Of a stretch of 64,000 bases of DNA, positions 44,091 to 52,074 are shown piece after piece. Below the pieces are notes generated by a model. That model was not told the DNA's origin. It did not search any database and saw nothing but the letters and a program-made list of their open reading frames with translations. Origin of the DNA: an uncultured Prevotella sp. (lineage in GTDB: Bacteria; Bacteroidota; Bacteroidia; Bacteroidales; Bacteroidaceae); contig OMXE01000010.1 in the NCBI GenBank assembly GCA_900314935.1, forward strand, positions 1 through 64,000. Direction: 5' to 3'. Made by a program: the position numbers and the translations under genes. Every line of letters begins with the position of its first letter. Position 1 is the first letter of the stretch.

Positions 44091-45053
44091 ATGAAAAGTT
44101 TCATCAACGTACAAGATATCGGCGATTTGCACCAAGCACTTGCCGAAGCCCAAGAGATCAAGAACGACCGTTTTAAGTACCAGCATCTAGGTAAGAACAA
44201 AACCCTGATGATGATCTTCTTTAATAACTCCTTGCGCACCCGCCTCTCTACCCAGAAGGCTGCCATGAACCTCGGCATGAACGTCATCGTGCTTGACGTC
44301 AACGCTGGCGCCTGGAAGCTGGAGACAGAACGCGGTGTCATCATGGATGGTGACAAGAGTGAGCACCTGTTGGAGGCTATCCCTGTGATGGGATGCTACT
44401 GCGACCTGATCGGTATCAGAAGTTTCGCTGGTCTTACCGACCGCGAATACGACTATGCCGAGACCGTTCTGAACCAGTTCATCAAATACAGCGGTCGTCC
44501 GGTCTTTGCCATGGAGACTGCTACCGTGCATCCCCTGCAGGCTTTTGCCGACCTGATTACCATCGAGGAGCATAAGAAAGTTGAGCGACCCAAGGTTGTA
44601 CTAACCTGGGCTCCTCATTGCAGAGCATTGCCGCAGGCTGTTCCTAACAGCTTTGCACAGTGGATGAACGCAGCCGATGTAGATTTCGTGATTACCCATC
44701 CTGAAGGCTACGAGCTGGATCCGCAGTTCGTGGGGAATGCCCGTGTGGAGTACGATCAGCGTAAAGCCTTTGAGGGAGCCGACTTCATCTACGCCAAGAA
44801 CTGGAGTAATCCGGGTGTGACTAATCCTGCCGACTATGGTAAGATTACCTCGAAAGACATGTCTTGGACAGTAGATACAGAGCACATGTCATGGACCAAC
44901 AACGGAAAGTTCATGCACTGTCTGCCTGTACGTCGTGGCTTGATTGTCACCGATGATGTGATTGAGAGCGAGAACTCCATCGTCATCCCTGAGGCTGCCA
45001 ATCGCGAAATCTCCTGCTCTGTGGTACTCAAACGTATGCTTGAGAGCTTGTAA
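44091..45053 (+). CDS. N-acylornithine carbamoyltransferase, probably succinylornithine type
   Basis: A 320-residue aspartate/ornithine carbamoyltransferase-family enzyme that carbamoylates an N-acylated ornithine rather than ornithine. Seen: the carbamoyl-phosphate loop as NNSLRTR (45-51, STRTR-like), MDGDKSEH (85-92), the ETATVHPLQAFADL segment and MHCLPVRRG near the C-terminus. In published work on this subfamily, Glu92 of the Xanthomonas enzyme selects acetylornithine, while Pro90 of the Bacteroides fragilis enzyme (or Ser/Val substitutions) selects succinylornithine. Here the equivalent residue is Ser90, so succinylornithine is the likelier substrate. The residue numbering also supports the start at 44091. 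Confidence 0.9.
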   Translation: MKSFINVQDIGDLHQALAEAQEIKNDRFKYQHLGKNKTLMMIFFNNSLRTRLSTQKAAMNLGMNVIVLDVNAGAWKLETERGVIMDGDKSEHLLEAIPVMGCYCDLIGIRSFAGLTDREYDYAETVLNQFIKYSGRPVFAMETATVHPLQAFADLITIEEHKKVERPKVVLTWAPHCRALPQAVPNSFAQWMNAADVDFVITHPEGYELDPQFVGNARVEYDQRKAFEGADFIYAKNWSNPGVTNPADYGKITSKDMSWTVDTEHMSWTNNGKFMHCLPVRRGLIVTDDVIESENSIVIPEAANREISCSVVLKRMLESL

Positions 45054-45063
45054 ATCCATTTCC

Positions 45064-45096
45064 TTTGGGTGTTGTTCTCGTTTTCATGTAACTTTG
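45064..45096 (+). promoter_or_regulatory. Upstream promoter copy before the gene at 45185
   Basis: TTTG (45064-45067), 21 bp, TAACTTTG (45089-45096). The surrounding TTCTCGTTTTCAT...AACTTTG is a near duplicate of the proximal promoter at 45157-45180. The -7 overlaps the left arm of a hairpin (GTAACTTTGGC-TTC-GCCGAAGTTAC, 45088-45112) that may also terminate the arginine/proline operon. Confidence 0.5.
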
Positions 45097-45149
45097 GCTT
45101 CGCCGAAGTTACAATGCACTCGGCAATGCAAAGAAAAACAAACTTTTCT

Positions 45150-45180
45150 TTTGCATTGCTCTCGTTTTTTCATAACTTTG
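45150..45180 (+). promoter_or_regulatory. Proximal promoter giving a near-leaderless mRNA
   Basis: TTTG (45150-45153), exactly 19 bp, TAACTTTG (45173-45180). The ATG begins at 45185, only 4 nt after the -7 element, so the transcript must start at or within a few bases of the start codon. Confidence 0.75.
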
Positions 45181-45184
45181 CAGT

Positions 45185-46597
45185 ATGAAAACGGCCATCA
45201 AGAAATATGCTCCATGTATAGTGGGTATTGTATGGGGAATCGTGTGCTGGGGGTTCTTCCAGTTCTGCTATTCCTACCATTTCTTTTACCAGGAGCAGAA
45301 CCAGATCTTCTTGCTTTCAAGCGATTATGCTCTCTCATACTTGCCGGAAGCAGGATGGCTGGCCCGTCTTGTCGGTGACTTCCTCACCCAGTTCTATTAT
45401 TATCTTTATGTAGGACCGGTAATACTGACTGGTTGCCTACTGGTGTTGGGGTACTTCCTGCAGTGCTTACTGCATCGATGGGGCGTACGCAAATGGATTG
45501 CTCTCCTTGTGGCCATTCTCGTCATGACACTCTTTGCCGTTTTCTGTTTCCACCATAATTACCGACTGAGTAACATCATTTCTGCCACAGGACTGGCAGG
45601 GACGTTCCTCTTGGCAACCTTGATGTGGAAGAAACGGAACTGGCTCAGAATACTCTTTGCGTTCGTTATCGCTATCGCAGGCTGCTATCTTTTCGGTAAG
45701 CCAGAGATGGGAAAGCTACAACAACCGAACTTCTTCGTAGAGAAACAACTCGCCGTTGACAACGAGTATTACTTCAGGAATTACGATAAGGTCATCAGTA
45801 TGGTTGAAAACGATCCGCATCCCACCCAGGAGATGAAGTTCTTCTACAACCTGGTGCGTGCCCAGCAAGGACAACTTCCCGACCATCTGATGCAGTTCGA
45901 CAACAACGAACTCGGCACTTTCTACAAGATCGGTCCTGAGACTCCTTTGTTCACCATCAAGAGCATGAACGAGCTGTACTGGGTATTAGGCGATATGACC
46001 TTCACGGAACGGGCCGCTATGATGTCTAACGTGTTCTCTCCTGAGAACAGGAACGTACGTATGATCAGACGATTGGCAGAGTGTAACATCGTTAGTCAGG
46101 ACACGATGGCTGCCAACAAGTACCTGCGAATCCTTGACAAGACATTCGTCTATCGGTCATGGGCCAGTAACATCCGCAAACATGGTCAGACCATCTACAA
46201 GGAGAAGATACAGCTGGTAAACCACCACGACACCATCACGGTTTCTGACAATGCCCATTTCCTGATGATGCAGTTGCTTGACACGAACCCAGACAACACC
46301 ATTGCTTTGGATTATATCCTCTGCAGTAACCTGTTACTGAAAGACATTGAGAACTTCAAGCGCGATTACGACCGCTATTGCATTGACACAGGGAAACCCC
46401 GTTTGAAGACATTGTATCAAGAAGCCTTGTGCATCTGGCTGGCTGGTACCGATGCTCCGCAGGAAGAATGGGAGAAATACATCCAACGGGCAGATGTTTT
46501 CCAACAGTTCCAGCAGTATAACGAACAGCGTGGTCATCCCCGCTTCAAAGGCACCTACTGGTATTACTTTGACAAATCAAAAGCGCCGAAGGTATGA
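45185..46597 (+). CDS. Multi-pass membrane protein, DUF6057-like (copy 1)
   Basis: The protein has 470 residues. The N-terminal ~180 residues contain about five membrane segments (first 10-30, WGFFQFCYSYHFFYQEQNQ after it). The C-terminal ~290 residues are soluble and helical, with MIRRLAECNIVSQDTMAANKYLRIL and FLMMQLLDTNPDNTIALDYILC resembling TPR-like helices. Two paralogues lie at 49640 and 53568, each paired, as here, with a CxxCH beta-propeller lipoprotein gene. Assignment to DUF6057 is from memory of the family's look. The gene overlaps its partner by ATGA. Function unknown. Confidence 0.8.
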   Translation: MKTAIKKYAPCIVGIVWGIVCWGFFQFCYSYHFFYQEQNQIFLLSSDYALSYLPEAGWLARLVGDFLTQFYYYLYVGPVILTGCLLVLGYFLQCLLHRWGVRKWIALLVAILVMTLFAVFCFHHNYRLSNIISATGLAGTFLLATLMWKKRNWLRILFAFVIAIAGCYLFGKPEMGKLQQPNFFVEKQLAVDNEYYFRNYDKVISMVENDPHPTQEMKFFYNLVRAQQGQLPDHLMQFDNNELGTFYKIGPETPLFTIKSMNELYWVLGDMTFTERAAMMSNVFSPENRNVRMIRRLAECNIVSQDTMAANKYLRILDKTFVYRSWASNIRKHGQTIYKEKIQLVNHHDTITVSDNAHFLMMQLLDTNPDNTIALDYILCSNLLLKDIENFKRDYDRYCIDTGKPRLKTLYQEALCIWLAGTDAPQEEWEKYIQRADVFQQFQQYNEQRGHPRFKGTYWYYFDKSKAPKV

Positions 46598-48084
46598 AAA
46601 GGAACCATATACTCAATACACTAGTAATACTAGAAAGACTAGATATACTAGTGATACTAGTGGCACTAACCATATTATCATCTTGCACCCCCACTCCAAG
46701 GGATGTGCAGAAGAGCGATCAGTTGCCGCCTATCTACCCTGATTACTGTAATGTAACCATTCCGGAGAACATCGCTCCACTGAACTTCCTACTTCGCGCA
46801 GATTGCGAGGCCATTCAGGTGCAGGTAGGAGATATCACCATCCATGTCAAAGGTAATGAGGTGACGTTTGACATGGACGACTGGAAAGAACTGTTGGCAA
46901 AGAACGCTGGTAGGGAACTGGTGGTGTCGATAACAGCACTCATCAACAACCAATGGACTGAATACAAGTCATTCACTTGGATGGTTGCCAAAGACAAGAT
47001 CGATCCTTTCCTTACCTACCGTTTGATTGAGCCTGATTACGAAGTGTGGCATCAGGTGGAGCTTCATGAACGATGTGTGGAGAACTATGATGAACGGAGC
47101 ATCTCTTCATATAAGAATGTTGGCGACCGCTGCATGAACTGTCATGTCTATCACAACCAAAACCCGGAAAGATCGATGCTCTATGTCCGCGGTGAAGGTG
47201 GAGGTGCTTTCCTGAACGAAGGAGGAAGACTGCAAAAGCTTAACATCAAGACCGATGGCATGGTCTCAGGAAGCGTCTATTACGGTTTCAGTCGTACAGG
47301 ACGATACATCACTTTCTCCTCCAACGTCATCATCCCTGCCTTCCATGCAAAACCCGATAAACGGTTAGAGGTTTATGATAGTAAGTCGGATGTCTATGTA
47401 GCCGACCTCCAGACGAACACCATCATCCCCTCTCCCCTACTCTGCGACAGTATGAAGTTCGAGACCTTCCCCACCTTCTCCCCTGACGGCAAGTATATCT
47501 ATTATTGCGTTGCCGACAACGTCAGTCTGCCAACAGAGATCAGTAAGTTGCAATATGTCCTATGCCGTATTCCCTTTGATGAGAAAAGCGGCACGATCGG
47601 TACTGAAGTAGATACGTTGAGAATTGCAGCAACGCCACAAGGTACGAAGAGTTCCGTCTGTCATCCACGCATCAGTCCTGACGGCAGGTTCCTGCTCTAT
47701 ACCGTGGCCGACTATGGTACTTTCCCTATCTGGCACCCTGAGGCCGACCTGCAGATGATGGATCTTCAGACAGGAGTGATTGATACCCTTCGTATTGTAA
47801 ACAGCAACAAGAGCGACACCTATCATTCCTGGAGCAGCAACAGTCGTTGGTTCGTGTTTGCCTCCAAACGCGATGACGGATTATATGGCAAACCCTATTT
47901 CTGCTATGTCGATAAGGACGGCAAGGCACACAAGCCTTTCTGTCTTCCCCAGAAACATCCAACGTTCTACGATAATAACCTGAAGTCGTTCAATGCCCCG
48001 GAATTAGGTAAGGGAAAGGTTCCCTTTGATGCAAACGATGTGGCAAAAGCGATGAAGCAGGACGCAATACCTTTTAAATACTAA
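46594..48084 (+). CDS. Beta-propeller lipoprotein with CxxCH haem motif (copy 1)
   Basis: The protein has 496 residues. Signal peptide with lipobox ending at Cys31 (ILSSC). A single c-type haem site CMNCH lies at 180-184. The C-terminal half has TolB/PD40-type WD-like repeats: FPTFSPDGKYIYYC, CHPRISPDGRFLLYTVADYG and YHSWSSNSRWFVFASKRDDG. The hydrophobic core of the signal peptide (LVILERLDILVILVAL) is encoded by a 9-bp CTAG array. Two paralogues are at 48114 and 52075. The protein would be exported and could hold one haem; electron transfer or haem-dependent sensing is inference. Confidence 0.85.
   Translation: MKRNHILNTLVILERLDILVILVALTILSSCTPTPRDVQKSDQLPPIYPDYCNVTIPENIAPLNFLLRADCEAIQVQVGDITIHVKGNEVTFDMDDWKELLAKNAGRELVVSITALINNQWTEYKSFTWMVAKDKIDPFLTYRLIEPDYEVWHQVELHERCVENYDERSISSYKNVGDRCMNCHVYHNQNPERSMLYVRGEGGGAFLNEGGRLQKLNIKTDGMVSGSVYYGFSRTGRYITFSSNVIIPAFHAKPDKRLEVYDSKSDVYVADLQTNTIIPSPLLCDSMKFETFPTFSPDGKYIYYCVADNVSLPTEISKLQYVLCRIPFDEKSGTIGTEVDTLRIAATPQGTKSSVCHPRISPDGRFLLYTVADYGTFPIWHPEADLQMMDLQTGVIDTLRIVNSNKSDTYHSWSSNSRWFVFASKRDDGLYGKPYFCYVDKDGKAHKPFCLPQKHPTFYDNNLKSFNAPELGKGKVPFDANDVAKAMKQDAIPFKY
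46620..46670. repeat. 9-bp CTAG array in a signal-peptide coding region (copy 1)
   Basis: CTAG at 46621, 46630, 46639, 46648 and 46657, with CTAA at 46666; exact 9-bp period; frame CTA-GTN-NNN. Confidence 0.92.
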
Positions 48085-48090
48085 AATAAC

Positions 48091-48112
48091 AATGGCGGCC
48101 ATGGCCGCCATT
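48091..48112. terminator. Bidirectional terminator between convergent genes
   Basis: AATGGCGGCCATGGCCGCCATT is a perfect 22-nt palindrome in the 29-bp gap between the plus-strand gene ending at 48084 and the minus-strand gene ending at 48114. Confidence 0.75.
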
Positions 48113-48113
48113 A

Positions 48114-49643
48114 TCATTTCACTTTGGTCTCTACACGTTTGTCAGAAGAGATCTCCCTACCAGCCTTGTAAGCATCGAAATCCACCTTCGTCTTGGTGAA
48201 GTCGGGCGTATTAAAGGAATAGACACTCTCCTCATAATAAGCTTTGGGATGTCGCTGCGGCAGCAGGAACGGCTTGGAGAAATGCCCCTGGTCGTCAACA
48301 CTGGTGAGATACAAACGGGAGTAATAGCCATCATCCCTCCTACTGGTAAATACAATCCAATGCGAGTTCACGTTCCAGTTATGGTAGCTGTCGGCTTTCG
48401 GACTATTGATCTCTTTCAGTTCACGAGTCTCCCCTGTCTGCAAGTCGAGTAACCACTGGTCACTCTCCTCATGCCAGATAGAGAAATAGCCGTAGTCCAT
48501 CAGTGTGAAAAGGATATACTTCCCATCATAAGAAGGACGAGGCCAGGTCATACTCTTCCCTATCGCCACGGCATTGAACACCGTATCCACCTTCTCGCCG
48601 AACTCCCCCGTTTCAGGATCGAAGTCGATCTTACAAAGGTTATACTTCTCATCCTTATAATGAGCGGGATAATCCTGCTGCTTACAAGTCATATAATACA
48701 AGGTACGCCCGTCAGAAGAGAACACTGGTGAGTTCTCGCTCCAGTCCTTTGTGGACAGCAGTGAGTCGGTCAGGATCTCATGGGTGGCAGGATTATAGAC
48801 GAACACATCCGACGAGAGATCAAACACCTCGATACGCTCATTGGGCGACACATGAAAACCCTGACGAGTCTGGTTCGTAGAGAACGCGCAGTACTTCCCG
48901 CTGGGATGCCAATACGGATAAACCATCGAGCCACCTAACTGTTCGTTGGATGCTTTCAGCCACTCACGCTGACCATTCATCTGGAACATCGTGGCACCAT
49001 GACCGCCGCGAACATGGAAGACAAACTGCTCGGGGTCGGTTTGATGGGCAGTATGGCAGTTGACACACATGCCCGGCACCTGTGTATTCTCAATGATGGG
49101 ATACTCATTAAAGTTGGACAGGTCGCGCTGATAGAGCCCCATCTTACTGAACACCTCATAGCCCGGTGCGATGCGACGGTAGGTGAGACCCCATTCATCA
49201 AGGGAATATTCACTGATCATCACCGCGAAATCCTTATATTGCATCCATTGTCCATCCTTCAGTATGCAGACAGTAAAGGTAAGCTGTCCACCCTTGTTCT
49301 GTTGTGCCAGTTTATGCCAGTCGGCTATATCGAAAGCAGCCTCATCACCATGGACATGCAGTTCGCCGCCTTTGCTGCCCTTCACCACCACATCCATGCC
49401 ATCAATATCATCATCGATCCAGTTGAAGTTCAGCGGAGCGATCTCTGCAGGAATCGTCACACCGATATAATCAGGATAGATCTTTGGCAGCTGGTTCACC
49501 TTGGTAGGGTTTGTTACCTGGCCAGTGCAACCGGTAAGAAAGGGTATCACTAGTAATCCTAGTATCACTAGTTTAGCTAGTACGACTAGTTTTTCTAGTA
49601 CAACAAGTTTCTCTGGTTTTAATATATGCTGCATCCTTTTCAT
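48114..49643 (-). CDS. Beta-propeller lipoprotein with CxxCH haem motif (copy 2)
   Basis: The protein has 509 residues. Lipobox Cys39 (IPFLTGC) follows an unusually long repetitive signal sequence (KLVVLEKLVVLAKLVILG) encoded by an eight-unit 9-bp array. Haem motif CVNCH at 193-197. Propeller repeats include NSPVFSSDGRTLYYM, WPRPSYDGKYILFTLMDYG and YHNWNVNSHWIVFTSRRDDG. The start at 49643 is chosen because the ATG overlaps the stop of the upstream membrane-protein gene (ATGA), as in the other two pairs. Closest in layout to the copy at 52075. Confidence 0.85.
   Translation of the reverse strand: MKRMQHILKPEKLVVLEKLVVLAKLVILGLLVIPFLTGCTGQVTNPTKVNQLPKIYPDYIGVTIPAEIAPLNFNWIDDDIDGMDVVVKGSKGGELHVHGDEAAFDIADWHKLAQQNKGGQLTFTVCILKDGQWMQYKDFAVMISEYSLDEWGLTYRRIAPGYEVFSKMGLYQRDLSNFNEYPIIENTQVPGMCVNCHTAHQTDPEQFVFHVRGGHGATMFQMNGQREWLKASNEQLGGSMVYPYWHPSGKYCAFSTNQTRQGFHVSPNERIEVFDLSSDVFVYNPATHEILTDSLLSTKDWSENSPVFSSDGRTLYYMTCKQQDYPAHYKDEKYNLCKIDFDPETGEFGEKVDTVFNAVAIGKSMTWPRPSYDGKYILFTLMDYGYFSIWHEESDQWLLDLQTGETRELKEINSPKADSYHNWNVNSHWIVFTSRRDDGYYSRLYLTSVDDQGHFSKPFLLPQRHPKAYYEESVYSFNTPDFTKTKVDFDAYKAGREISSDKRVETKVK
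49549..49617. repeat. 9-bp CTAG array in a signal-peptide coding region (copy 2)
   Basis: CTAG at 49550, 49559, 49568, 49577, 49586 and 49595, then degenerate CAAG (49604) and CTGG (49613); eight units at exact 9-bp period. Confidence 0.93.
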
Positions 49644-51385
49644 TTTCCATTCGTTAAATAATACCACACTGTATTCTTGAACCTTGCCAGTTCAGGCGAG
49701 TTCCTGTCATGGGAGTAAATTCTGCTGAAATCATTCATCCGCTGCAGGATCATATCACTGATCAGCCCTTGAGGCGGTTGCTGTCGTTGCTGCATGAAAG
49801 CAAAGGCCAAGGCCTCCTGACAACTGCGCGGATGATACAGTACCCTTTCCTGAACCACCTGCATATACGACATAAAACGAGGAATATCCTTATCGAGCAG
49901 CGGCATCAGCATCAGATACTGCATGGCCATCTGATTCTTCGGATTATGGACAAACAACTGTCCACATATCTTATCCAGTTCTGTTTCGCTGAATAAGAAG
50001 TCCTCTTGCAGTCGATACTGGCGGAGCCGTCCATAGAGCGGATGTTCGTTGATGGCTTTCTCATCCCCCAGCATGGCCATCATACGCTTGGCCCACGGTC
50101 GGTAGAACATGGTCTTCTCCAGCATCTTCAAGTATTTCCCGGCCACTTTGTACTGACCGTTTATCATATTCGTTTCCGCCAGACGCTTCACCACACGGGC
50201 ACTCTTGTCATAATTAGGTATAGCCTCCATGGCCTCGAAAGCAAACCGTTGGGCCGTGTTCACCAGTCCTAAATGGAAATAGATCTCGCCTGTGAGCTGT
50301 GCCGTGGCGAAGTTCCGCTCAAACTTCGGGAGCAAACCCTCTGAACCCCGCTGATAAAAGTCGAATGCCCGCTCGCCCAACTGGTTCGTCATACCCAATG
50401 CCAAATTGGTAGCACTCACGCTCATTGGCAGATCAGGCATTTGCTTCTCCGCCTTGGCAATGATGGCACTCCATTGATTGGTACGTACCAGATAGTCGTA
50501 TTCTATTAGTTCGTATTTCTTGGTATCATAGCCCCGAGGGATGATCAGTATAGCAGCAACCGCCAACACGATAAGTTCTGCCACATAAACCCATTTCTTC
50601 TGCTTCTCTGCAACGGCATGGAATTTCCTGCAGAGCCAAACAAGCAGGATTATAACAACGGGGATCGCCATCAGCACATAGGGCAGCACCTCAGGGATAC
50701 GGTAGTAACTAATGCCCAACACCACTCTTGACATGGGGAAAGGCAGATAGTGTGCACTCAGCAAGATCAGTGCCAACGCATAGATAACTGCCCCTGCCGC
50801 CACTGTTAAAGGCAGCATCAATGCGGCCACCAGCAGCACCATCGGACCGATGAGCCAATAGAGCAGCGGAATCAGGAGCAGCAAAGTGCCTAGTTTTACT
50901 AGATTGCCTAGTTTTTCTAGTTTACCTAGTACAACTAGTTCCAGTCGTCTAAGCAACAGTGCCACTGCCAGCGCCATCACCAATGCCACCACATACGTCA
51001 ACATCACACTCTCATCGCCCATGGCATACCACAGCATCAAGGCGGGGAGGAAAGACAATGGATAGAGGTAAGACGTAAGAGGTGATTGATGCGTTTTCAT
51101 CAGTTGCCAGGTAAGTCGCTGCACCAGCACAAACAGCACAGCGAGAATGAACGCCCCTATGGCCATTGCATTATAGAACTGCACCAGGAACTCGGCGATA
51201 TACCTGGCTAAGCCTCCTGGTTCTGACAAACGCTCACAGAAATAATCACCGTCGAACAGGAACAATTGCAGCTGCTCCTGATAAGTAAGCGCAAAGGGAT
51301 AGCGGTATCTCCAGAACAGGAACACCGCAATGCCGAACACCAGTGTCAGCACCCATCCACCATATTTAAATCTATCGACTTTCAA
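49640..51385 (-). CDS. Multi-pass membrane protein, DUF6057-like (copy 2)
   Basis: The longest of the three paralogues, 581 residues. The N-terminal ~290 residues are largely membrane segments with the shared LTYQEQLQLFLFDGDYFCERL loop after the first one. The C-terminal half is helical (RVVKRLAETNMINGQYKVAGKYLKMLEKT). A repeat-encoded segment LVVLGKLEKLGNLVKLGTL (from 50890-50938) lies between membrane segments; it makes this copy longer than its relatives. Downstream partner overlaps by ATGA; upstream neighbour is the DUF4369-type lipoprotein, 14 bp away. Confidence 0.8.
   Translation of the reverse strand: MKVDRFKYGGWVLTLVFGIAVFLFWRYRYPFALTYQEQLQLFLFDGDYFCERLSEPGGLARYIAEFLVQFYNAMAIGAFILAVLFVLVQRLTWQLMKTHQSPLTSYLYPLSFLPALMLWYAMGDESVMLTYVVALVMALAVALLLRRLELVVLGKLEKLGNLVKLGTLLLLIPLLYWLIGPMVLLVAALMLPLTVAAGAVIYALALILLSAHYLPFPMSRVVLGISYYRIPEVLPYVLMAIPVVIILLVWLCRKFHAVAEKQKKWVYVAELIVLAVAAILIIPRGYDTKKYELIEYDYLVRTNQWSAIIAKAEKQMPDLPMSVSATNLALGMTNQLGERAFDFYQRGSEGLLPKFERNFATAQLTGEIYFHLGLVNTAQRFAFEAMEAIPNYDKSARVVKRLAETNMINGQYKVAGKYLKMLEKTMFYRPWAKRMMAMLGDEKAINEHPLYGRLRQYRLQEDFLFSETELDKICGQLFVHNPKNQMAMQYLMLMPLLDKDIPRFMSYMQVVQERVLYHPRSCQEALAFAFMQQRQQPPQGLISDMILQRMNDFSRIYSHDRNSPELARFKNTVWYYLTNGK
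50889..50939. repeat. 9-bp CTAG array inside the membrane-protein gene (copy 2)
   Basis: CTAG at 50890, 50899, 50908, 50917, 50926 and 50935; exact 9-bp period. Confidence 0.93.
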
Positions 51386-51399
51386 TTCTCAATAATCTA

Positions 51400-52068
51400 T
51401 TATTCCTTTATCTCTTCATTCGTATCAGCATTGAACGTGACAATACGTCCATCGGGATACTTCCGCTTATAGGTCAAGGGGAAACGCACCTTCAGGAAAT
51501 CATGGAGCACACCCTTCTTCATGTTCTCCGCCAACTGACGGGTATAGTTCTTATAGACCAGATGGAAACTGTCGGCGCGCTGCTCAATATACTTCGCCTG
51601 CACTGCATCACCCTTTTGTTTGAGTTCTTCCACATTCCTTCGCATCTTTGCCACTTGCAGGTTATGCATCTCAGTGCGCATCTTCCACTGCTGCAGCGAG
51701 TCGTTCTGTGGTGTGCCGCCTGCGCTACTCACACTATCGATCACCACCTTCACCTCTCCGGGTTCACCCACCACCAGTATAGGCTGCAAGCCCATACGGT
51801 AGTGATAGTCCATCAGGATCTGATACATCTGCATGGTATCTCTGCTGAAGTCTTTTTCGAAGGAGAACATCCCATTGGTTATTTCCATGGAATCCACATA
51901 CTCTGCGGTCTTAGGACCGTTCATGGGTACAAGGAAGATACGCTTGCCCTCGTACTGCTCACCTTTCACCACACCATTGATGTAGCACTTCCCGTTGTTA
52001 GCCGACTGACAGCTGAACATCATCATTGCAGCTGCCACTGTCATAAAGCATAATAGAATCTTTCTCAT
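51400..52068 (-). CDS. DUF4369-type lipoprotein
   Basis: The 222-residue protein has lipobox Cys20 (MMMFSCQSA). Residues about 30-115 form a beta-sandwich-like domain of the kind found at the N-terminus of TlpA-like proteins in Bacteroidota (INGVVKGEQYEGKRIFLVPMNG, VDSMEITNGMFSFEKDF). The rest is helical and charged (KMRRNVEELKQKGDAVQAKY). No thioredoxin domain or CxxC follows, so it would be the DUF4369 module alone. It sits in the five-gene minus-strand run between the second and third gene pairs, 6 bp after the upstream propeller gene. Confidence 0.75.
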   Translation of the reverse strand: MRKILLCFMTVAAAMMMFSCQSANNGKCYINGVVKGEQYEGKRIFLVPMNGPKTAEYVDSMEITNGMFSFEKDFSRDTMQMYQILMDYHYRMGLQPILVVGEPGEVKVVIDSVSSAGGTPQNDSLQQWKMRTEMHNLQVAKMRRNVEELKQKGDAVQAKYIEQRADSFHLVYKNYTRQLAENMKKGVLHDFLKVRFPLTYKRKYPDGRIVTFNADTNEEIKE

Positions 52069-52074
52069 ATATTA

